From: Flaviaestuariibacter sp.
Lineage (GTDB): Bacteria > Bacteroidota > Bacteroidia > Chitinophagales > Chitinophagaceae
Length of the DNA: 64,000 nt
Assembly (NCBI GenBank): GCA_025963645.1
Contig: JAOQAI010000013.1
Span: 1 to 64,000 of the forward strand
Direction: 5' to 3'
Part shown: piece by piece, positions 24,274 through 34,169 of the stretch
Layout: every line of letters begins with the position of its first letter
Numbering within the stretch: the first letter of the stretch is position 1
The notes under the pieces: model-generated
Databases searched by the model: none
What the model was told of the DNA's origin: nothing
Seen by the model: only the letters and a program-made list of their open reading frames with translations
Translations under genes and position numbers: made by a program

Positions 24274-27000
24274 TTATTCTGGTTCAAAGCCTAACATAAA
24301 GGTGAACTTACTCGCATTCTTCAAGCCTTTTTCTGCCGGGTTGATGCGGTCTAAACCGATACCATAATCAAAGCCCAGCATACCAAACATCGGCAGGAAG
24401 AAACGCATACCCACACCCACGCTGCGGCGAAGACGAAACGGATTGTACTCCTGGAAATTCTTCCAGCCGTTAGCGGCATCAAAGAAGGTTAAGGCATAAA
24501 TGGTGCTGGCAGCGCTGCGAACGATCGGGTAGCGCAACTCCATTGAATACTTATTGAAGATCGTAAAGTATTCGCTTGCCTGGCTGAGGTCCGGATTGAT
24601 CGCCGGGTTAGATGTTTGGAAAACCGGGTAACCACGAAGGGCAATAACATCATAACCCAGGATACCCTGGTTATTGGTCAAGCCATCACCACCCACCTGG
24701 AAGCGTTCAAAGGGTGAGAAATCAAGTTTCTTGGTATAGCGGCCCATGAAGCCATACTTCGCAGCCAATTTCAATACAAACTGGCGGTTCTTGTCTTCGC
24801 CTTTTGCACGACCGATCGGTACAAACCATTCTGCGTTGAAACGCCATTTATGATATTCCGGATTCTTAAATTGATTTCCGGAAGTCAGCAGGTCTTTGTT
24901 GAATAAGGAATAGGGTGGCGTAAACTGCACACTCGCGGTCATGTTCGAACCACTGGTAGGGAACTGCGGATCGAATACAGAAGAGCGTTGCAGCGCTACT
25001 TTCAGACTAACGTTGTTAGAAGTGCCATTATCAAAACCAAAGCCCTGGAACGCATAGTTCTTTAATTTATACTGCGTATAGTTTAAAGAATACATCAGGC
25101 TGAAATAGTCATCCGGCCATTTCAATTGCTTACCTAACGACAAGCCCACACCTACGGTGCGCAGGTAGCTATTGTTACCGGCTTCTTTAGAAATCTGCCC
25201 CGTCAACGGGTCATACACGTTAGCGAATTTGCTATTATACAAGCTAATCGTTAACGGATTACGTTTCTTACCGCTCAGCCAAGGTTCTGTAAAAGAAAAA
25301 TTATAAGAGCGATAGGCACGCCCATTGGATTGTACCCGCAGACTAAGTTTCTGACCATCGCCGGACGGCAATGGATCCCAGGTTTCTTTTTTAAAGATGT
25401 TGCGGATAGAAAAATTATTGAAGGTCACACCTAAGGTTCCTGTCAAACCGATGCCGCCGCCCCAGCCGGCAGAAAGCTCCAACTGGTCAGATGATTTTTC
25501 TTCCAGGTTCCAGTTGATGTCAACCGTTCCATCTTCCTGGTTTGGATTTACACCGGGGTTGATCTTTTCCTGGTTGAAGAATTGGAGTTGCGACAACTCA
25601 CGTTGGGAGCGAATAAGGTCCGAACGGCTAAACTTATCGCCAGGCATGGTGCGCAATTCACGACGGATGACATAATCCTTTGTTTTGTCATTGCCGTAAA
25701 TATTCACGTTCTTGATAGTGGCTTGCGGCCCTTCTACCAGGCGGATCTCGTAATCAATGGTGTCGTTGTAAACCGAAGTTTCTACAGGATCGGCACGGAA
25801 GAAAAGGTAGCCATCATCCATGTAAAGACCACTGATATCGCCGCCTTCAGCGGAAAGCTCTTTTCCCAGACGCTTGTTTAAAACACTCAGGTTATAGGTA
25901 TCGCCTTTGCGTATGCGAAGGAATGCATTCAATACAGAATCGCTGTATTTGGTATTGCCCCGGAAAGCAATGTTGCCGAAATAATATTTACGTCCTTCGT
26001 TCACTTTTACATCAATATTCAGGTTGCCGTCGGAAGTATAATACATCGCGGTGTCTTCTATCTGCGCATCGCGGTAGCCTTGGGCATTATAGTAATCAAG
26101 CACCTTTTCAAGGTCTTCTTCATATTTCTTGGCATCGAACTTGGCGCCGCTGAATAACTTAAACCGTACATAAGGATCAAGGAAAGCCTTTGTTTTAGAG
26201 AAAGAGAGAAAACCCCAGTTGCCTGCCCATTCATTAAAAGAAATACGGTCGTTAGTGCCGAAAGGAGAAGAGGACTTAGCAGGGTTGAGCGTTAGCTTGC
26301 TCATTTCCTTTGTGCCCTTCATTTCTTTCTTCAGCTTCAGGTCACTTATATTTTCATTGCCATAAAAGCTTACCTGGTTCACTTTTACTTTTGAACCCCT
26401 GTCAACGTAAATGGTAATGTCGTTTGAATTCGCTAAACCGGCGCTTGGCTTTTCTTCAATACGAACCTGCACATTGCGGAAGCCTTTACCCGCATAAAAC
26501 TTTTGGATCACCTCGGTGGCATTGCGCCTTGTGTTTTCGGTAATGATAGTGGATTTGCTTAACCCTATTTTCCCTTGCAATTCTTCCGCATCCGATTTTT
26601 TAATGCCTTCGAATTTAAAATTGCCTAAGCGCGGTCGCTCCTGAACCGCAATTTCCAAAGTGATGGCATCGCCCTCTATACTGGTGATAAATATTTGGAT
26701 ATTGGAAAAAAGCCGCTGGCGCCAAAGGTTGGCAATGGCTTTTGAAAAAACATCGCTGCCAGGAATTTGAATTTTGTCCCCTGCCTGCAAACCGGAAATA
26801 GAAATTACGATGGCTGTATCCAGGAAGTTGGCACCGGTTACGCTTACCGACCGAACTGTATATTCTTTAGGACGCCCGGCCTCCAATCCTAATAGAGTAG
26901 GATCAACGGATGTGGTCGTAGTATCCTGTGCAAAAGAAGCCGTGCCGGCAACACTGATGCAAAGCAGAAGAAGGCAAAAACGGTTTAGAAGTTGTCGCAT
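24274..27000 (-). CDS. bamA: Outer membrane protein assembly factor BamA
   Basis: This is a 908-aa Omp85 protein. A signal peptide ends SFAQD. Repeated POTRA domains occupy residues ~50-460 (for example RSVSVTGANFLDTAIV, GNFKFEGIKKSDAEELQ, YYFGNIAFRGNTKYSD, IKNVNIYGNDKTKDYVI). The 16-stranded barrel fills ~residues 500-908 and ends TFMLGFEPE with a terminal aromatic/acidic residue pattern. The barrel contains GYDVIALRGYP, matching the conserved loop-6 (V/I)RG(F/Y) motif. It inserts outer-membrane barrels together with the two OmpH proteins encoded downstream. Confidence 0.96.
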   Translation of the reverse strand: MRQLLNRFCLLLLCISVAGTASFAQDTTTTSVDPTLLGLEAGRPKEYTVRSVSVTGANFLDTAIVISISGLQAGDKIQIPGSDVFSKAIANLWRQRLFSNIQIFITSIEGDAITLEIAVQERPRLGNFKFEGIKKSDAEELQGKIGLSKSTIITENTRRNATEVIQKFYAGKGFRNVQVRIEEKPSAGLANSNDITIYVDRGSKVKVNQVSFYGNENISDLKLKKEMKGTKEMSKLTLNPAKSSSPFGTNDRISFNEWAGNWGFLSFSKTKAFLDPYVRFKLFSGAKFDAKKYEEDLEKVLDYYNAQGYRDAQIEDTAMYYTSDGNLNIDVKVNEGRKYYFGNIAFRGNTKYSDSVLNAFLRIRKGDTYNLSVLNKRLGKELSAEGGDISGLYMDDGYLFFRADPVETSVYNDTIDYEIRLVEGPQATIKNVNIYGNDKTKDYVIRRELRTMPGDKFSRSDLIRSQRELSQLQFFNQEKINPGVNPNQEDGTVDINWNLEEKSSDQLELSAGWGGGIGLTGTLGVTFNNFSIRNIFKKETWDPLPSGDGQKLSLRVQSNGRAYRSYNFSFTEPWLSGKKRNPLTISLYNSKFANVYDPLTGQISKEAGNNSYLRTVGVGLSLGKQLKWPDDYFSLMYSLNYTQYKLKNYAFQGFGFDNGTSNNVSLKVALQRSSVFDPQFPTSGSNMTASVQFTPPYSLFNKDLLTSGNQFKNPEYHKWRFNAEWFVPIGRAKGEDKNRQFVLKLAAKYGFMGRYTKKLDFSPFERFQVGGDGLTNNQGILGYDVIALRGYPVFQTSNPAINPDLSQASEYFTIFNKYSMELRYPIVRSAASTIYALTFFDAANGWKNFQEYNPFRLRRSVGVGMRFFLPMFGMLGFDYGIGLDRINPAEKGLKNASKFTFMLGFEPE

Positions 27001-27106
27001 AAATAGGAAAATTCAGTCAAAACCCACAGCAGTCAGGGCTTTGGGAAGGCAAATTAACGGTAATAATTGAAGGGTTTTGTTAAAAGAGAAGCCCTAATAA
27101 TAAGTA

Positions 27107-27862
27107 TTAAGAAGAAGTTGGGCTTACCTGCTCACTGGTCTTTCCGAACCGCCGCTCCCGGTTCTGGTAGTCAAGAATGGCTTCATAAAGATTCGTTTTA
27201 CGAAAGTCGGGCCAACGGACGGGAGTGAAGTAAAGCTCGGCATAAGCCAGTTGGTACAGCAAAAAGTTGGAGATGCGGTATTCTCCGCTGGTGCGGATCA
27301 TTAGTTCGGGGTCGGGCAGCTCACTGGTGGACAGGTATTGCTGAAGGGTGGATTGATCAATTTCTTCGATATTCAGGGCTCCTTTTTTTACCTCCCAGGC
27401 AATGCTCTTTACCGCGTTCAATAGCTCCCAGCGGCCACTATAACTAAGCGCCATCACCAGGTTTAAGCCGGTGTTTTCCTTTGTAAAGTCTAAAGCTTCC
27501 TGCAGCTCTTTCTGGGCATAGGCCGGTAACATACTCAGGTCGCCAATCACATGCAACTTAATATTGTTCTTGTGCAGGCTTTCCACTTCGTTGCGGATGG
27601 TGGTCACCAGCAGTTCCATTAAGCCTACTACTTCGTATTGCGGACGATCCCAATTCTCGGTGGAAAAAGCGTATAGCGTGAGATAACCAATACCCAATTC
27701 CGCACAGCCTTCCACAATATCGCGTACGCTTTCAACCCCGTGGTAATGACCAAAAAGACGGTCCTTGCCGTGTTCTTTCGCCCAACGCCCGTTGCCATCC
27801 ATAATGATGGCGATATGCCGGGGCAGGCGTTCTTTGTCGATCTGGTCTAACAGCGCTGACAT
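27107..27862 (-). CDS. uppS: Isoprenyl transferase (undecaprenyl diphosphate synthase)
   Basis: This 251-aa cis-prenyltransferase condenses isopentenyl-PP onto farnesyl-PP to make the C55 carrier for peptidoglycan and O-antigen. The substrate-binding HIAIIMDGNGRWAKEHG, the LYAFSTENW helix and the C-terminal ELMIRTSGEYRISNFLLYQLAYAE motif are all present. It lies in the envelope operon 106 bp upstream of bamA. A consensus -7 element (TACATTTG) is found 16 bp before the start. Confidence 0.96.
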   Translation of the reverse strand: MSALLDQIDKERLPRHIAIIMDGNGRWAKEHGKDRLFGHYHGVESVRDIVEGCAELGIGYLTLYAFSTENWDRPQYEVVGLMELLVTTIRNEVESLHKNNIKLHVIGDLSMLPAYAQKELQEALDFTKENTGLNLVMALSYSGRWELLNAVKSIAWEVKKGALNIEEIDQSTLQQYLSTSELPDPELMIRTSGEYRISNFLLYQLAYAELYFTPVRWPDFRKTNLYEAILDYQNRERRFGKTSEQVSPTSS

Positions 27863-27878
27863 ATAGTAGTTATGCCGG

Positions 27879-27886
27879 CAAATGTA
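27879..27886 (-). promoter_or_regulatory. Putative -7 promoter element for uppS-bamA
   Basis: The minus strand reads TACATTTG then C, matching TAnnTTTG exactly, 16 bp upstream of the uppS start. It would drive uppS and probably bamA-ompH-ompH. No clear -33 TTTG is seen. Confidence 0.5.
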
Positions 27887-27909
27887 AGCGGAATGTTTAA
27901 CTGTAGCGC

Positions 27910-28749
27910 CTATTTAAACTTAGGGCATTTGTAGGATTGCAGGTTGAAACTGACATAAAGAATAGCGGTTGCAAACTGGTCGTTCTGCTTGCTATTGCCC
28001 CGCTGAAAGCCTTTTGGATTGGTGATACCGAACTCGTAAGAGCGATCCGATAGCAAAGCAGCCGGAGAAGGTGTTCCATCAGGATTGTCAGGAAATATAG
28101 CTGGATCAACATAGGTTTTGCTCACATCGTCCAGGTAATCGGTTGTAGTAAAGCGATGAACGATCTCGAAACCAATATTAATGCGTTCGTTGATAGCGTA
28201 CTTCACCCCCACACCAAACGGAATAGAAAAAGCCATGCTGTTATAAGGCTTGCGGTCCCGGTAGCTGGTATCTCCCTGCCCTTCCGTGCCTAAAGGACGG
28301 AGGTAATATTTTTCGCCACCGAGGTAAGCGTACGGATCATAATTAAAAATACCGACGCCTAAGGTAACGTATGGTGAGAACCGGAAATCAGGGTTACCTG
28401 GCATAAAGCGGTAGAAGTTGAAATCGCCTTGTATGCCTAATTCCCATACATTGGAATTGAAGCTCAGGTTGCGCTGGCGCATGGTCAGGTTCTCTTTGTT
28501 ATACGCATCGGAATAACCCAACTGCGCAAAAGAGGCACCGACGCGGAGAGCGATATAATTGCCGAAATTTTTACGGAAGAATGCGGTTGCTGCTGGCTTT
28601 GGACGATTAAGATGCGCTCTTGTATTCAGGTCGCCAAAATAATGAGCGCCGCCAATGCCTATTCCAAACTCACCTTCCTGGAAATAACCTTGTTGGGCAA
28701 ATAAAGCGGTAGGCAGGCAAAGAGCCAGAACGGCAAGAATCTTTCTCAT
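27910..28749 (-). CDS. Outer membrane beta-barrel protein (DUF6089-type, porin family)
   Basis: A signal peptide (ILAVLALCLPTALFAQQ) is followed by EGEFGIGIGGAHYFGDLNT, a glycine/aromatic-rich opening typical of the Bacteroidetes barrel family between nadK and uppS, and then alternating amphipathic strands (for example PYVTLGVGIFNYDPYAY and GVGVKYAINERINIGFEI). The ORF track starts at 28788, but the signal peptide begins at the ATG at 28749, giving 279 aa. Conserved synteny with bamA suggests an envelope-assembly or structural role; the exact function is unknown. Confidence 0.85.
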   Translation of the reverse strand: MRKILAVLALCLPTALFAQQGYFQEGEFGIGIGGAHYFGDLNTRAHLNRPKPAATAFFRKNFGNYIALRVGASFAQLGYSDAYNKENLTMRQRNLSFNSNVWELGIQGDFNFYRFMPGNPDFRFSPYVTLGVGIFNYDPYAYLGGEKYYLRPLGTEGQGDTSYRDRKPYNSMAFSIPFGVGVKYAINERINIGFEIVHRFTTTDYLDDVSKTYVDPAIFPDNPDGTPSPAALLSDRSYEFGITNPKGFQRGNSKQNDQFATAILYVSFNLQSYKCPKFK

Positions 28750-28816
28750 AATGGTGCAAATTACAATTTCTCGAAAAGTGAAACGCAAAAAATGGGCTTT
28801 TGTTATATACGGCTCT

Positions 28817-29695
28817 TTAATTCCGCTTGTCCAGTCCCCAGGAAAGCTTATTCCGCAGGGTTTGCAGGAAATTATTTTCGTTGAGCCGCACCAGGTTTAT
28901 CATAAACGATTCCTTGCGGACGGCTAATTGTACGTTTTTGGAAACAAGTTCCCTGCGGGAGTCTAATGCTATGATCACATCGTCCGAGCGGCTTTCCACT
29001 TCAAAAGATATAATGGTGTTGTCCGGAATAATGATAGAGCGGACATTTAAGTTGTGCGGGGCAATAGGCGTAATGACAAATGAACTGGAGTCCGGGAAAA
29101 TGACCGGGCCCTGGCAGGAGAGCGAATAGCCGGTAGAACCGGTAGGCGTGGCTACGATCAATCCATCCGCCCAATAGGTATTCAACAGGTCGCCATTTAC
29201 ATAGGTATGGATCTTCACCATCGGCGCCGTGTCGCGCTTATGAATGGCAAACTCGTTCAGTGCGTAAGGTGTTTCCTGGAAGAGCGGAATATCAGCGTCC
29301 AAATGTATCAGCGATCGCTTGTCCAGAATATAAGAGCGGCGGGAAAGCGCTTTTACGGCTTCCTGCATTTCATCGCGGCCAATGGAGGCTAAGAAGCCAA
29401 GCCGCCCGAAATTGATGCCTGCTATGGGAATATTTTTATTGCGGACAAGCGTTGCCGTATCCAGCAAAGTGCCATCGCCGCCAAGGCTGATCATGAAATC
29501 AATATCGTCTGAAAGGTCTTCGGAATGGGTAAAGCTTTGTACGTTATCCGGCAGGCTTACCTGCCCTCTTATCTCATGAAGCAAAGGTTCGAATATGACA
29601 GGAATAATCTCTTCTTTTTGCAGCTCTTCAAAAAAAAGCTGCACATCTCTTTGCTGACCCAACTCGACAACCCTGCTATATACAGCTACTTTCAA
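28817..29695 (-). CDS. nadK: NAD kinase
   Basis: This 292-aa ATP-NAD kinase makes NADP. The diagnostic GGDGTLL motif occurs in FMISLGGDGTLLDTA, with NFGRLGFLA and the second conserved region DGLIVATPTGSTGYSLS following. Length and motif spacing match bacterial NadK. It is the upstream member of the conserved nadK-porin-uppS-bamA block and lies 67 bp from the porin start chosen here. Confidence 0.96.
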   Translation of the reverse strand: MKVAVYSRVVELGQQRDVQLFFEELQKEEIIPVIFEPLLHEIRGQVSLPDNVQSFTHSEDLSDDIDFMISLGGDGTLLDTATLVRNKNIPIAGINFGRLGFLASIGRDEMQEAVKALSRRSYILDKRSLIHLDADIPLFQETPYALNEFAIHKRDTAPMVKIHTYVNGDLLNTYWADGLIVATPTGSTGYSLSCQGPVIFPDSSSFVITPIAPHNLNVRSIIIPDNTIISFEVESRSDDVIIALDSRRELVSKNVQLAVRKESFMINLVRLNENNFLQTLRNKLSWGLDKRN

Positions 29696-29775
29696 TGGCG
29701 AACTTTTGTTGTAATACCTGTTTGGCTTTGAAACAGGAAATGTGAGAATAATTGTTTAGAAACGGCTTCACGAAC

Positions 29776-31221
29776 TTAGAGATTGTTCTTGTCATGTAAA
29801 TATAAACCGTTTCCGCCTAAATGGTTGAAGCTATACTCGAACCGGAAAATAACATCGTAAAAAAGCACGATGTCGAGCCCGACCCCGCCGGAATAAAGAA
29901 AGGTATTATTGAGAAAATTAGAGCCGCGGTTTGAATTATAAACATAGCCAGCATTGCCAAATGCTTTGCCATACACTTTTAACGGAATATCATTAAGCTG
30001 CTTGAATTTTTTCGACTTGATATGAAAGTTATGATCCAGCAGGTTGCGGTTGAAGCTTGCTTTGGTAAAACCACCGGCAACACCATCAATTACATAGTCT
30101 TCGTAGCCTTGCAGGAACATTCCGTTCTGACCAACAAACCCTTGCTGCGTATAGGGTTGATCAAATGGAAGCTTGATAGTGCCGGTCACTTGCAGGTTAA
30201 TAAAGGTTTTAGGCGATAGCGGCCAAAATGCCGTAGTGCGGGCTGTTAATTGCCAAAGATCTATTGGGCTGTTCAACCCCTTTTTCTGAAACAGAAAATT
30301 TGCCGCATAACCTTTGGTAGGATAAGGAATGAAATCCAGGTCCTGGTACTGCATATTGTAAAACACTTCCGGATAAGTGACCTTGCTGTACTCGTTCGTG
30401 AAGTTCTTATTCATTTTCCCTAAGCTGTCACAGAAAGCCTGTTTGGTAAAGCCAATACCAAAGGTGTGTTTTGTCCTGATGGCCGGACGATAGGTAAGGG
30501 AGGCAGTTGCTTCTAAATAGGAATAAATAAAACGGTTGTTATCATTGTAAGATAGCCGCTGGTTAGCCTCCGTGCAATAAGCTATGTCCCGCACTTTGCC
30601 AGTTGATACTGAAAAGCCGGCTGACCATTTCAACTCATGGTCCAATGCGAGGCCACTATATTTCAATCCTAATTCTTTCGCATAGCCATTACTCCATTTA
30701 AGGTCAACCTGGTCGTTCAATCCCGAAATATTCTTATGCTTTAGCTTGATGCCGTACGTTACCTGTTCGAAATTCATTGCCTGGCACCACTCCTGGAAGG
30801 TTTGTCCGATGATCTTTACAAAAGGCGTAGGAAAAACATAACAGCGTTCTTTAACCGTTACGTTCACCACCGCTTCGTTGCCCCGGACATTTTCCAGTGA
30901 TACCACCACGTTGTCAAATAACGTTGTGTTCATCAATTGCAGCTTAGCGCTATTAAATCTTTGAATCAAAACATTTAACGGATATTGTTCGCCTTCTCCA
31001 AAGGAAAGTTCCCGAAGGATAATTTTATCTTTCGTATGCTTATTGCCTTCAATAACAATCTCCCGGATAGTAAAAACAGCCGTTGTATCAGCGAGTGTGC
31101 CCGCATCATTGGTAGAATAGATGATGCTGCTTTGCACAAAAGCAACCTGTGCGGATAGTGTAGTGCCGGCAAGCGACAATAATACGATTAGGACGTGTCT
31201 TAGTGTTTTACGGGTTAGCAT
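29776..31221 (-). CDS. POTRA-barrel outer membrane protein (BamA/TamA family, short)
   Basis: This 481-aa protein has a signal peptide (VLIVLLSLAGTTLSAQV), one POTRA-like domain (REIVIEGNKHTKDKIILREL through LFDNVVVSLENV, ~residues 45-125) and a C-terminal Omp85-like barrel with aromatic-rich strands. The barrel includes GYAANFLFQKKG and FLQGYEDYVIDGVAG, the latter near the usual loop-6 position. With a single POTRA it is not BamA itself; it could be an accessory Omp85 or FhaC/TamA-like translocator. It is a separate transcription unit beside nadK. Confidence 0.82.
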   Translation of the reverse strand: MLTRKTLRHVLIVLLSLAGTTLSAQVAFVQSSIIYSTNDAGTLADTTAVFTIREIVIEGNKHTKDKIILRELSFGEGEQYPLNVLIQRFNSAKLQLMNTTLFDNVVVSLENVRGNEAVVNVTVKERCYVFPTPFVKIIGQTFQEWCQAMNFEQVTYGIKLKHKNISGLNDQVDLKWSNGYAKELGLKYSGLALDHELKWSAGFSVSTGKVRDIAYCTEANQRLSYNDNNRFIYSYLEATASLTYRPAIRTKHTFGIGFTKQAFCDSLGKMNKNFTNEYSKVTYPEVFYNMQYQDLDFIPYPTKGYAANFLFQKKGLNSPIDLWQLTARTTAFWPLSPKTFINLQVTGTIKLPFDQPYTQQGFVGQNGMFLQGYEDYVIDGVAGGFTKASFNRNLLDHNFHIKSKKFKQLNDIPLKVYGKAFGNAGYVYNSNRGSNFLNNTFLYSGGVGLDIVLFYDVIFRFEYSFNHLGGNGLYLHDKNNL

Positions 31222-31287
31222 CTGGGTGTTATTCCAGAAACTATAATTAAAATAGAGTGCCGATTTTTTTAAGCGGGAAGAGGAAAT

Positions 31288-31944
31288 TTAGATTTTGAGG
31301 TAGTTCATCAGGTTGTCAAAGTTGGTTTTGAGTTCATTTTGGTAGATTTCTTCGCCAAAATAATACTTTACGTTGTACTCGTATCGCTGAAAAGTGCTGA
31401 TAATATCAGAAATTTCAACCTTGCTAACCCGTAAGGTAAGTTGCATGATGCCCGTTTCCGGGTCGGAGAAAGTGTTCAGTTGGGTAATTTGCGCATCATT
31501 TGATTCGACGATGCGGCTGATCTCGCTAAATGAATAGTTCTTGCCTTCCAGTTCCAGCACGATCAAACCGCCCGGTTCGTTCAGGCTCATAAAATCAGAT
31601 GCGTTGCGCAACAAGTCAGTATAGGTCACAAGGCCCAGCATCTCTTTTTCCTGAATCACCGGCACTACGCTAAGGTTGTTTTGTACGGCTACCTGGATGG
31701 CTTTGAGGAAATGTTCATTGCCTTGCACCGCTGTTCCGCCATCTGAAATAGGCAGTTGCTGCAGAATGCTTTGCTCGTCAGTGTGCAGCAATTGCTCTTC
31801 GGAGATAATGCCTAAATATTGGTCATTTTGAACGATTGGCAAATGGGCTACATGATAATCGTTCATCAGTTGCAGGGCATGAAAAACCTTATCATCTAAA
31901 TGCAGGTAGGGAATGGAGTTCGATATGAGGTCTTTGGTTAACAT
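31288..31944 (-). CDS. CBS-domain pair protein with ACT-like tail
   Basis: Residues ~1-125 hold two CBS motifs (IPYLHLDDKVFHALQLM... and GNEHFLKAIQVAVQNNLSVVPVI), which normally bind adenosyl ligands. The C-terminal ~80 residues (LIVLELEGKNYSFSEISRIV, GIMQLTLRVSK) look like an ACT-type ferredoxin fold. The ORF track begins at 31986; I prefer the ATG at 31944 (MLTKDLISNSIPY), where CBS homology starts, giving 218 aa and removing an overlap with the hydrolase gene. It is a probable metabolite sensor with an unknown partner. Confidence 0.85.
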   Translation of the reverse strand: MLTKDLISNSIPYLHLDDKVFHALQLMNDYHVAHLPIVQNDQYLGIISEEQLLHTDEQSILQQLPISDGGTAVQGNEHFLKAIQVAVQNNLSVVPVIQEKEMLGLVTYTDLLRNASDFMSLNEPGGLIVLELEGKNYSFSEISRIVESNDAQITQLNTFSDPETGIMQLTLRVSKVEISDIISTFQRYEYNVKYYFGEEIYQNELKTNFDNLMNYLKI

Positions 31945-31975
31945 GGATAGTGGCCCTTTATGAATAAGACAAGTG

Positions 31976-32755
31976 TTAGCCAACAACTGTTGCAGAGGGC
32001 TCCAGCTTTTTCAAAAAATTATGTAATAAGGCATTGAACGCCTGGGGTTGTTCCATCATGGGGGCATGCCCGCATTTATCAACAAAATGCAGCTCGCTGT
32101 TCGGGATCAGTTTGTTAAACTCTCTTGCCACAAATGGTGGTGTGATGGTATCGTTATTCCCCCAGATGAGGAGCGTCGGTTGTTTGATCTGCGTCAATTC
32201 ATCGCCAAGGTTATTGCGGATGGCACTTTTCGCTAAAGCGATGATCTTAATAACCTTTATGCGATTCCTTGTTATTTCAAAAACTTCACCTACCAGTTCA
32301 TCGGTTGCCATGGCAGGATCGTAAAAAGTAAGTTCTGTTTTTTTGCGGATGTAGTCGTAGTCGCCACGCTTTGGATAAGAGTCGCCCATGCCATTTTCAA
32401 ACAGCCCCGAGCTGCCGGTAAGCGTTAGTGATTTGATCCGCTCTGGGTGCTTCAGCAAATAAACCATGGCTACGTGCCCACCCAAGGAGTTGCCCAAAAG
32501 ATGAACAGCCTTATAGTCGCGGGCTTCCATAAACCGGTGAACATATTTTGCCAACCCACCAACGGTTGTATGCAGAATATCCAGCTCAAAAAGAGGCAGC
32601 ATCGGCACTATCACTTTATAATGCTGGCGGAAATATTCGATCAGGTCTTTAAAGTTGCTTAACGCACCAAAAAGGCCATGCAATAGCACCAGCGGTTCCC
32701 CTTCGCCTACTTCTATAAATTTGAACTTATCCTGTTGTTTTAATTCGTACTCCAT
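31976..32755 (-). CDS. Alpha/beta hydrolase
   Basis: This 259-aa alpha/beta-hydrolase has the oxyanion segment LVLLHGLFGALSNF, the nucleophile elbow LLGNSLGGH (catalytic Ser), the acid region LLIWGNNDTITPP and the catalytic His in VDKCGHAPMMEQP. It resembles MhpC/esterase-type cytoplasmic enzymes, but the substrate cannot be deduced. It precedes the CBS gene by 31 bp on the same strand. A TATATTTG element lies 75 bp upstream. Confidence 0.9.
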   Translation of the reverse strand: MEYELKQQDKFKFIEVGEGEPLVLLHGLFGALSNFKDLIEYFRQHYKVIVPMLPLFELDILHTTVGGLAKYVHRFMEARDYKAVHLLGNSLGGHVAMVYLLKHPERIKSLTLTGSSGLFENGMGDSYPKRGDYDYIRKKTELTFYDPAMATDELVGEVFEITRNRIKVIKIIALAKSAIRNNLGDELTQIKQPTLLIWGNNDTITPPFVAREFNKLIPNSELHFVDKCGHAPMMEQPQAFNALLHNFLKKLEPSATVVG

Positions 32756-32830
32756 TGCTGGTCTATGGTTCTCTGTTGCTAAAAATACTTTATTTACTTA
32801 AAACACATGAATTATACCATTTGCTTTGGG

Positions 32831-32838
32831 CAAATATA
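32831..32838 (-). promoter_or_regulatory. Putative -7 promoter element for the hydrolase/CBS operon
   Basis: The minus strand reads TATATTTG then C, matching TAnnTTTG. It lies 75 bp before the alpha/beta-hydrolase start, in the spacer after the sterol-desaturase-like gene. The leader would be about 70 nt. Confidence 0.4.
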
Positions 32839-32867
32839 ATTGTCAGGGGCGTTGCAGCAGCAGGCTA

Positions 32868-34079
32868 TCAACCTTTTTGATATAAAAGCCGAAGGTAGCG
32901 TTGTTGCATGCCCTCAAAATTAAGGAGCGCCGTTACGAATAATAGGAGCATTACAAAAAGGAATACCGGATTCTGAAACAGCACACTAATATATACCAGC
33001 ACCAGGGAAGCCCTTGCAAATTCAAGATAAAATATCCAGCTCCGTTGATCAAGCATGGCACCTGTAGTGATAAGACTGAGGATAATGAAAAGTGAAAGTA
33101 AAAGAAGATGCTTTCCTTGCAGATGATGTTCGAATAAGGCAGTTAAAAAAAGAAGGAATAACGATACTGTCGTTTGCGAAACAATATATCGCTTTAATGC
33201 CGGCGTAGCGGCTTGCTGAGGCGCTACATTTAATAGCCTTCTTTCCAAAGCTGTCTTATACTTAGGGTCAATGCCATCCGGTGCGCCAAACAAAACAGCG
33301 CATTTTGATCGCCAGCCTCTTGCCTTACTAAATGCTAAGGATAGTTCCAGCGGAAAATGGAAATGCTGCCATAGAAAGCTATGGCTGTTCAGGGGCTTCG
33401 TTAAGCCATATTTTGGAGCCGCTTTTTCTGGTGCGAATGTGCCGAAAAGCTTATCCCATATAATAAGCACATCTCCATAATTTTTATCAAGGTATTCGGG
33501 ATTAGAGGCATGATGCACCCGGTGATGAGACGGTGTAACCAAGATATACTCAAGCCAACCCATCTTGCCAATCGTTTGGGTATGAATAAAAAAAGGATAA
33601 AAGCCGTGAACAAGTAGTAAAGTAGTAATCATTTCCGCCGGAAACCCAATGAGGGGAAGCACCGACCAAAACCCGCTACGGACAACGGCTTGAAAGACGG
33701 TAATGCGGGCCGAAACCGTATAATTAAAATCCTCGCTTTGGTGATGCACGACATGAACGGCCCAAAACAGGTTTATCTCGTGGGCATAGCGATGATACCA
33801 GTACCAAACAAAATCGGTAAGCAGGAAAAGCAATACCCAAATAAACGGACTGGCGCTAATTGTGAAGAGGGCAAAATGTTGCTGGATGTATTGAAAAAAG
33901 TAAAAGAAGAGACCAGTGGTGAAGAGATCCAGCAGTCGCTCCGCAATGCCCACATTTATATTGGCTACGGATTCGGCAAACTGAAAAAAGTTTGCCCCTT
34001 TTTTTCTTGAATAGTAATATTCGGCCGCCATAAAAAGCAGGAAAAGGGGAACCGCGAAGGCAATAAAATTAAGCTTCAT
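32868..34079 (-). CDS. Sterol desaturase / fatty acid hydroxylase superfamily membrane protein (AGMO-like)
   Basis: This 403-aa integral membrane di-iron enzyme shows the histidine boxes HRYAHE, HVVHHQSEDFN and HHRVHHASN in the order seen in the superfamily. The PSHHRVHHASNPEYLDKNYGD region closely resembles alkylglycerol monooxygenase (TMEM195) homologues. Several extra hydrophobic segments follow the catalytic region (~residues 280-400). It is likely to hydroxylate or cleave a lipid in the membrane; the substrate is unknown. It is monocistronic or leads into the hydrolase gene. Confidence 0.88.
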   Translation of the reverse strand: MKLNFIAFAVPLFLLFMAAEYYYSRKKGANFFQFAESVANINVGIAERLLDLFTTGLFFYFFQYIQQHFALFTISASPFIWVLLFLLTDFVWYWYHRYAHEINLFWAVHVVHHQSEDFNYTVSARITVFQAVVRSGFWSVLPLIGFPAEMITTLLLVHGFYPFFIHTQTIGKMGWLEYILVTPSHHRVHHASNPEYLDKNYGDVLIIWDKLFGTFAPEKAAPKYGLTKPLNSHSFLWQHFHFPLELSLAFSKARGWRSKCAVLFGAPDGIDPKYKTALERRLLNVAPQQAATPALKRYIVSQTTVSLFLLFLTALFEHHLQGKHLLLLSLFIILSLITTGAMLDQRSWIFYLEFARASLVLVYISVLFQNPVFLFVMLLLFVTALLNFEGMQQRYLRLLYQKG

Positions 34080-34169
34080 TTTTTATTCTACTTATTTGGT
34101 AGACTAATCAAAAATAAGGTTTCCACAGATGCAAATGCCTGTTCACATTTTTAATAGTTACTAGTTTGT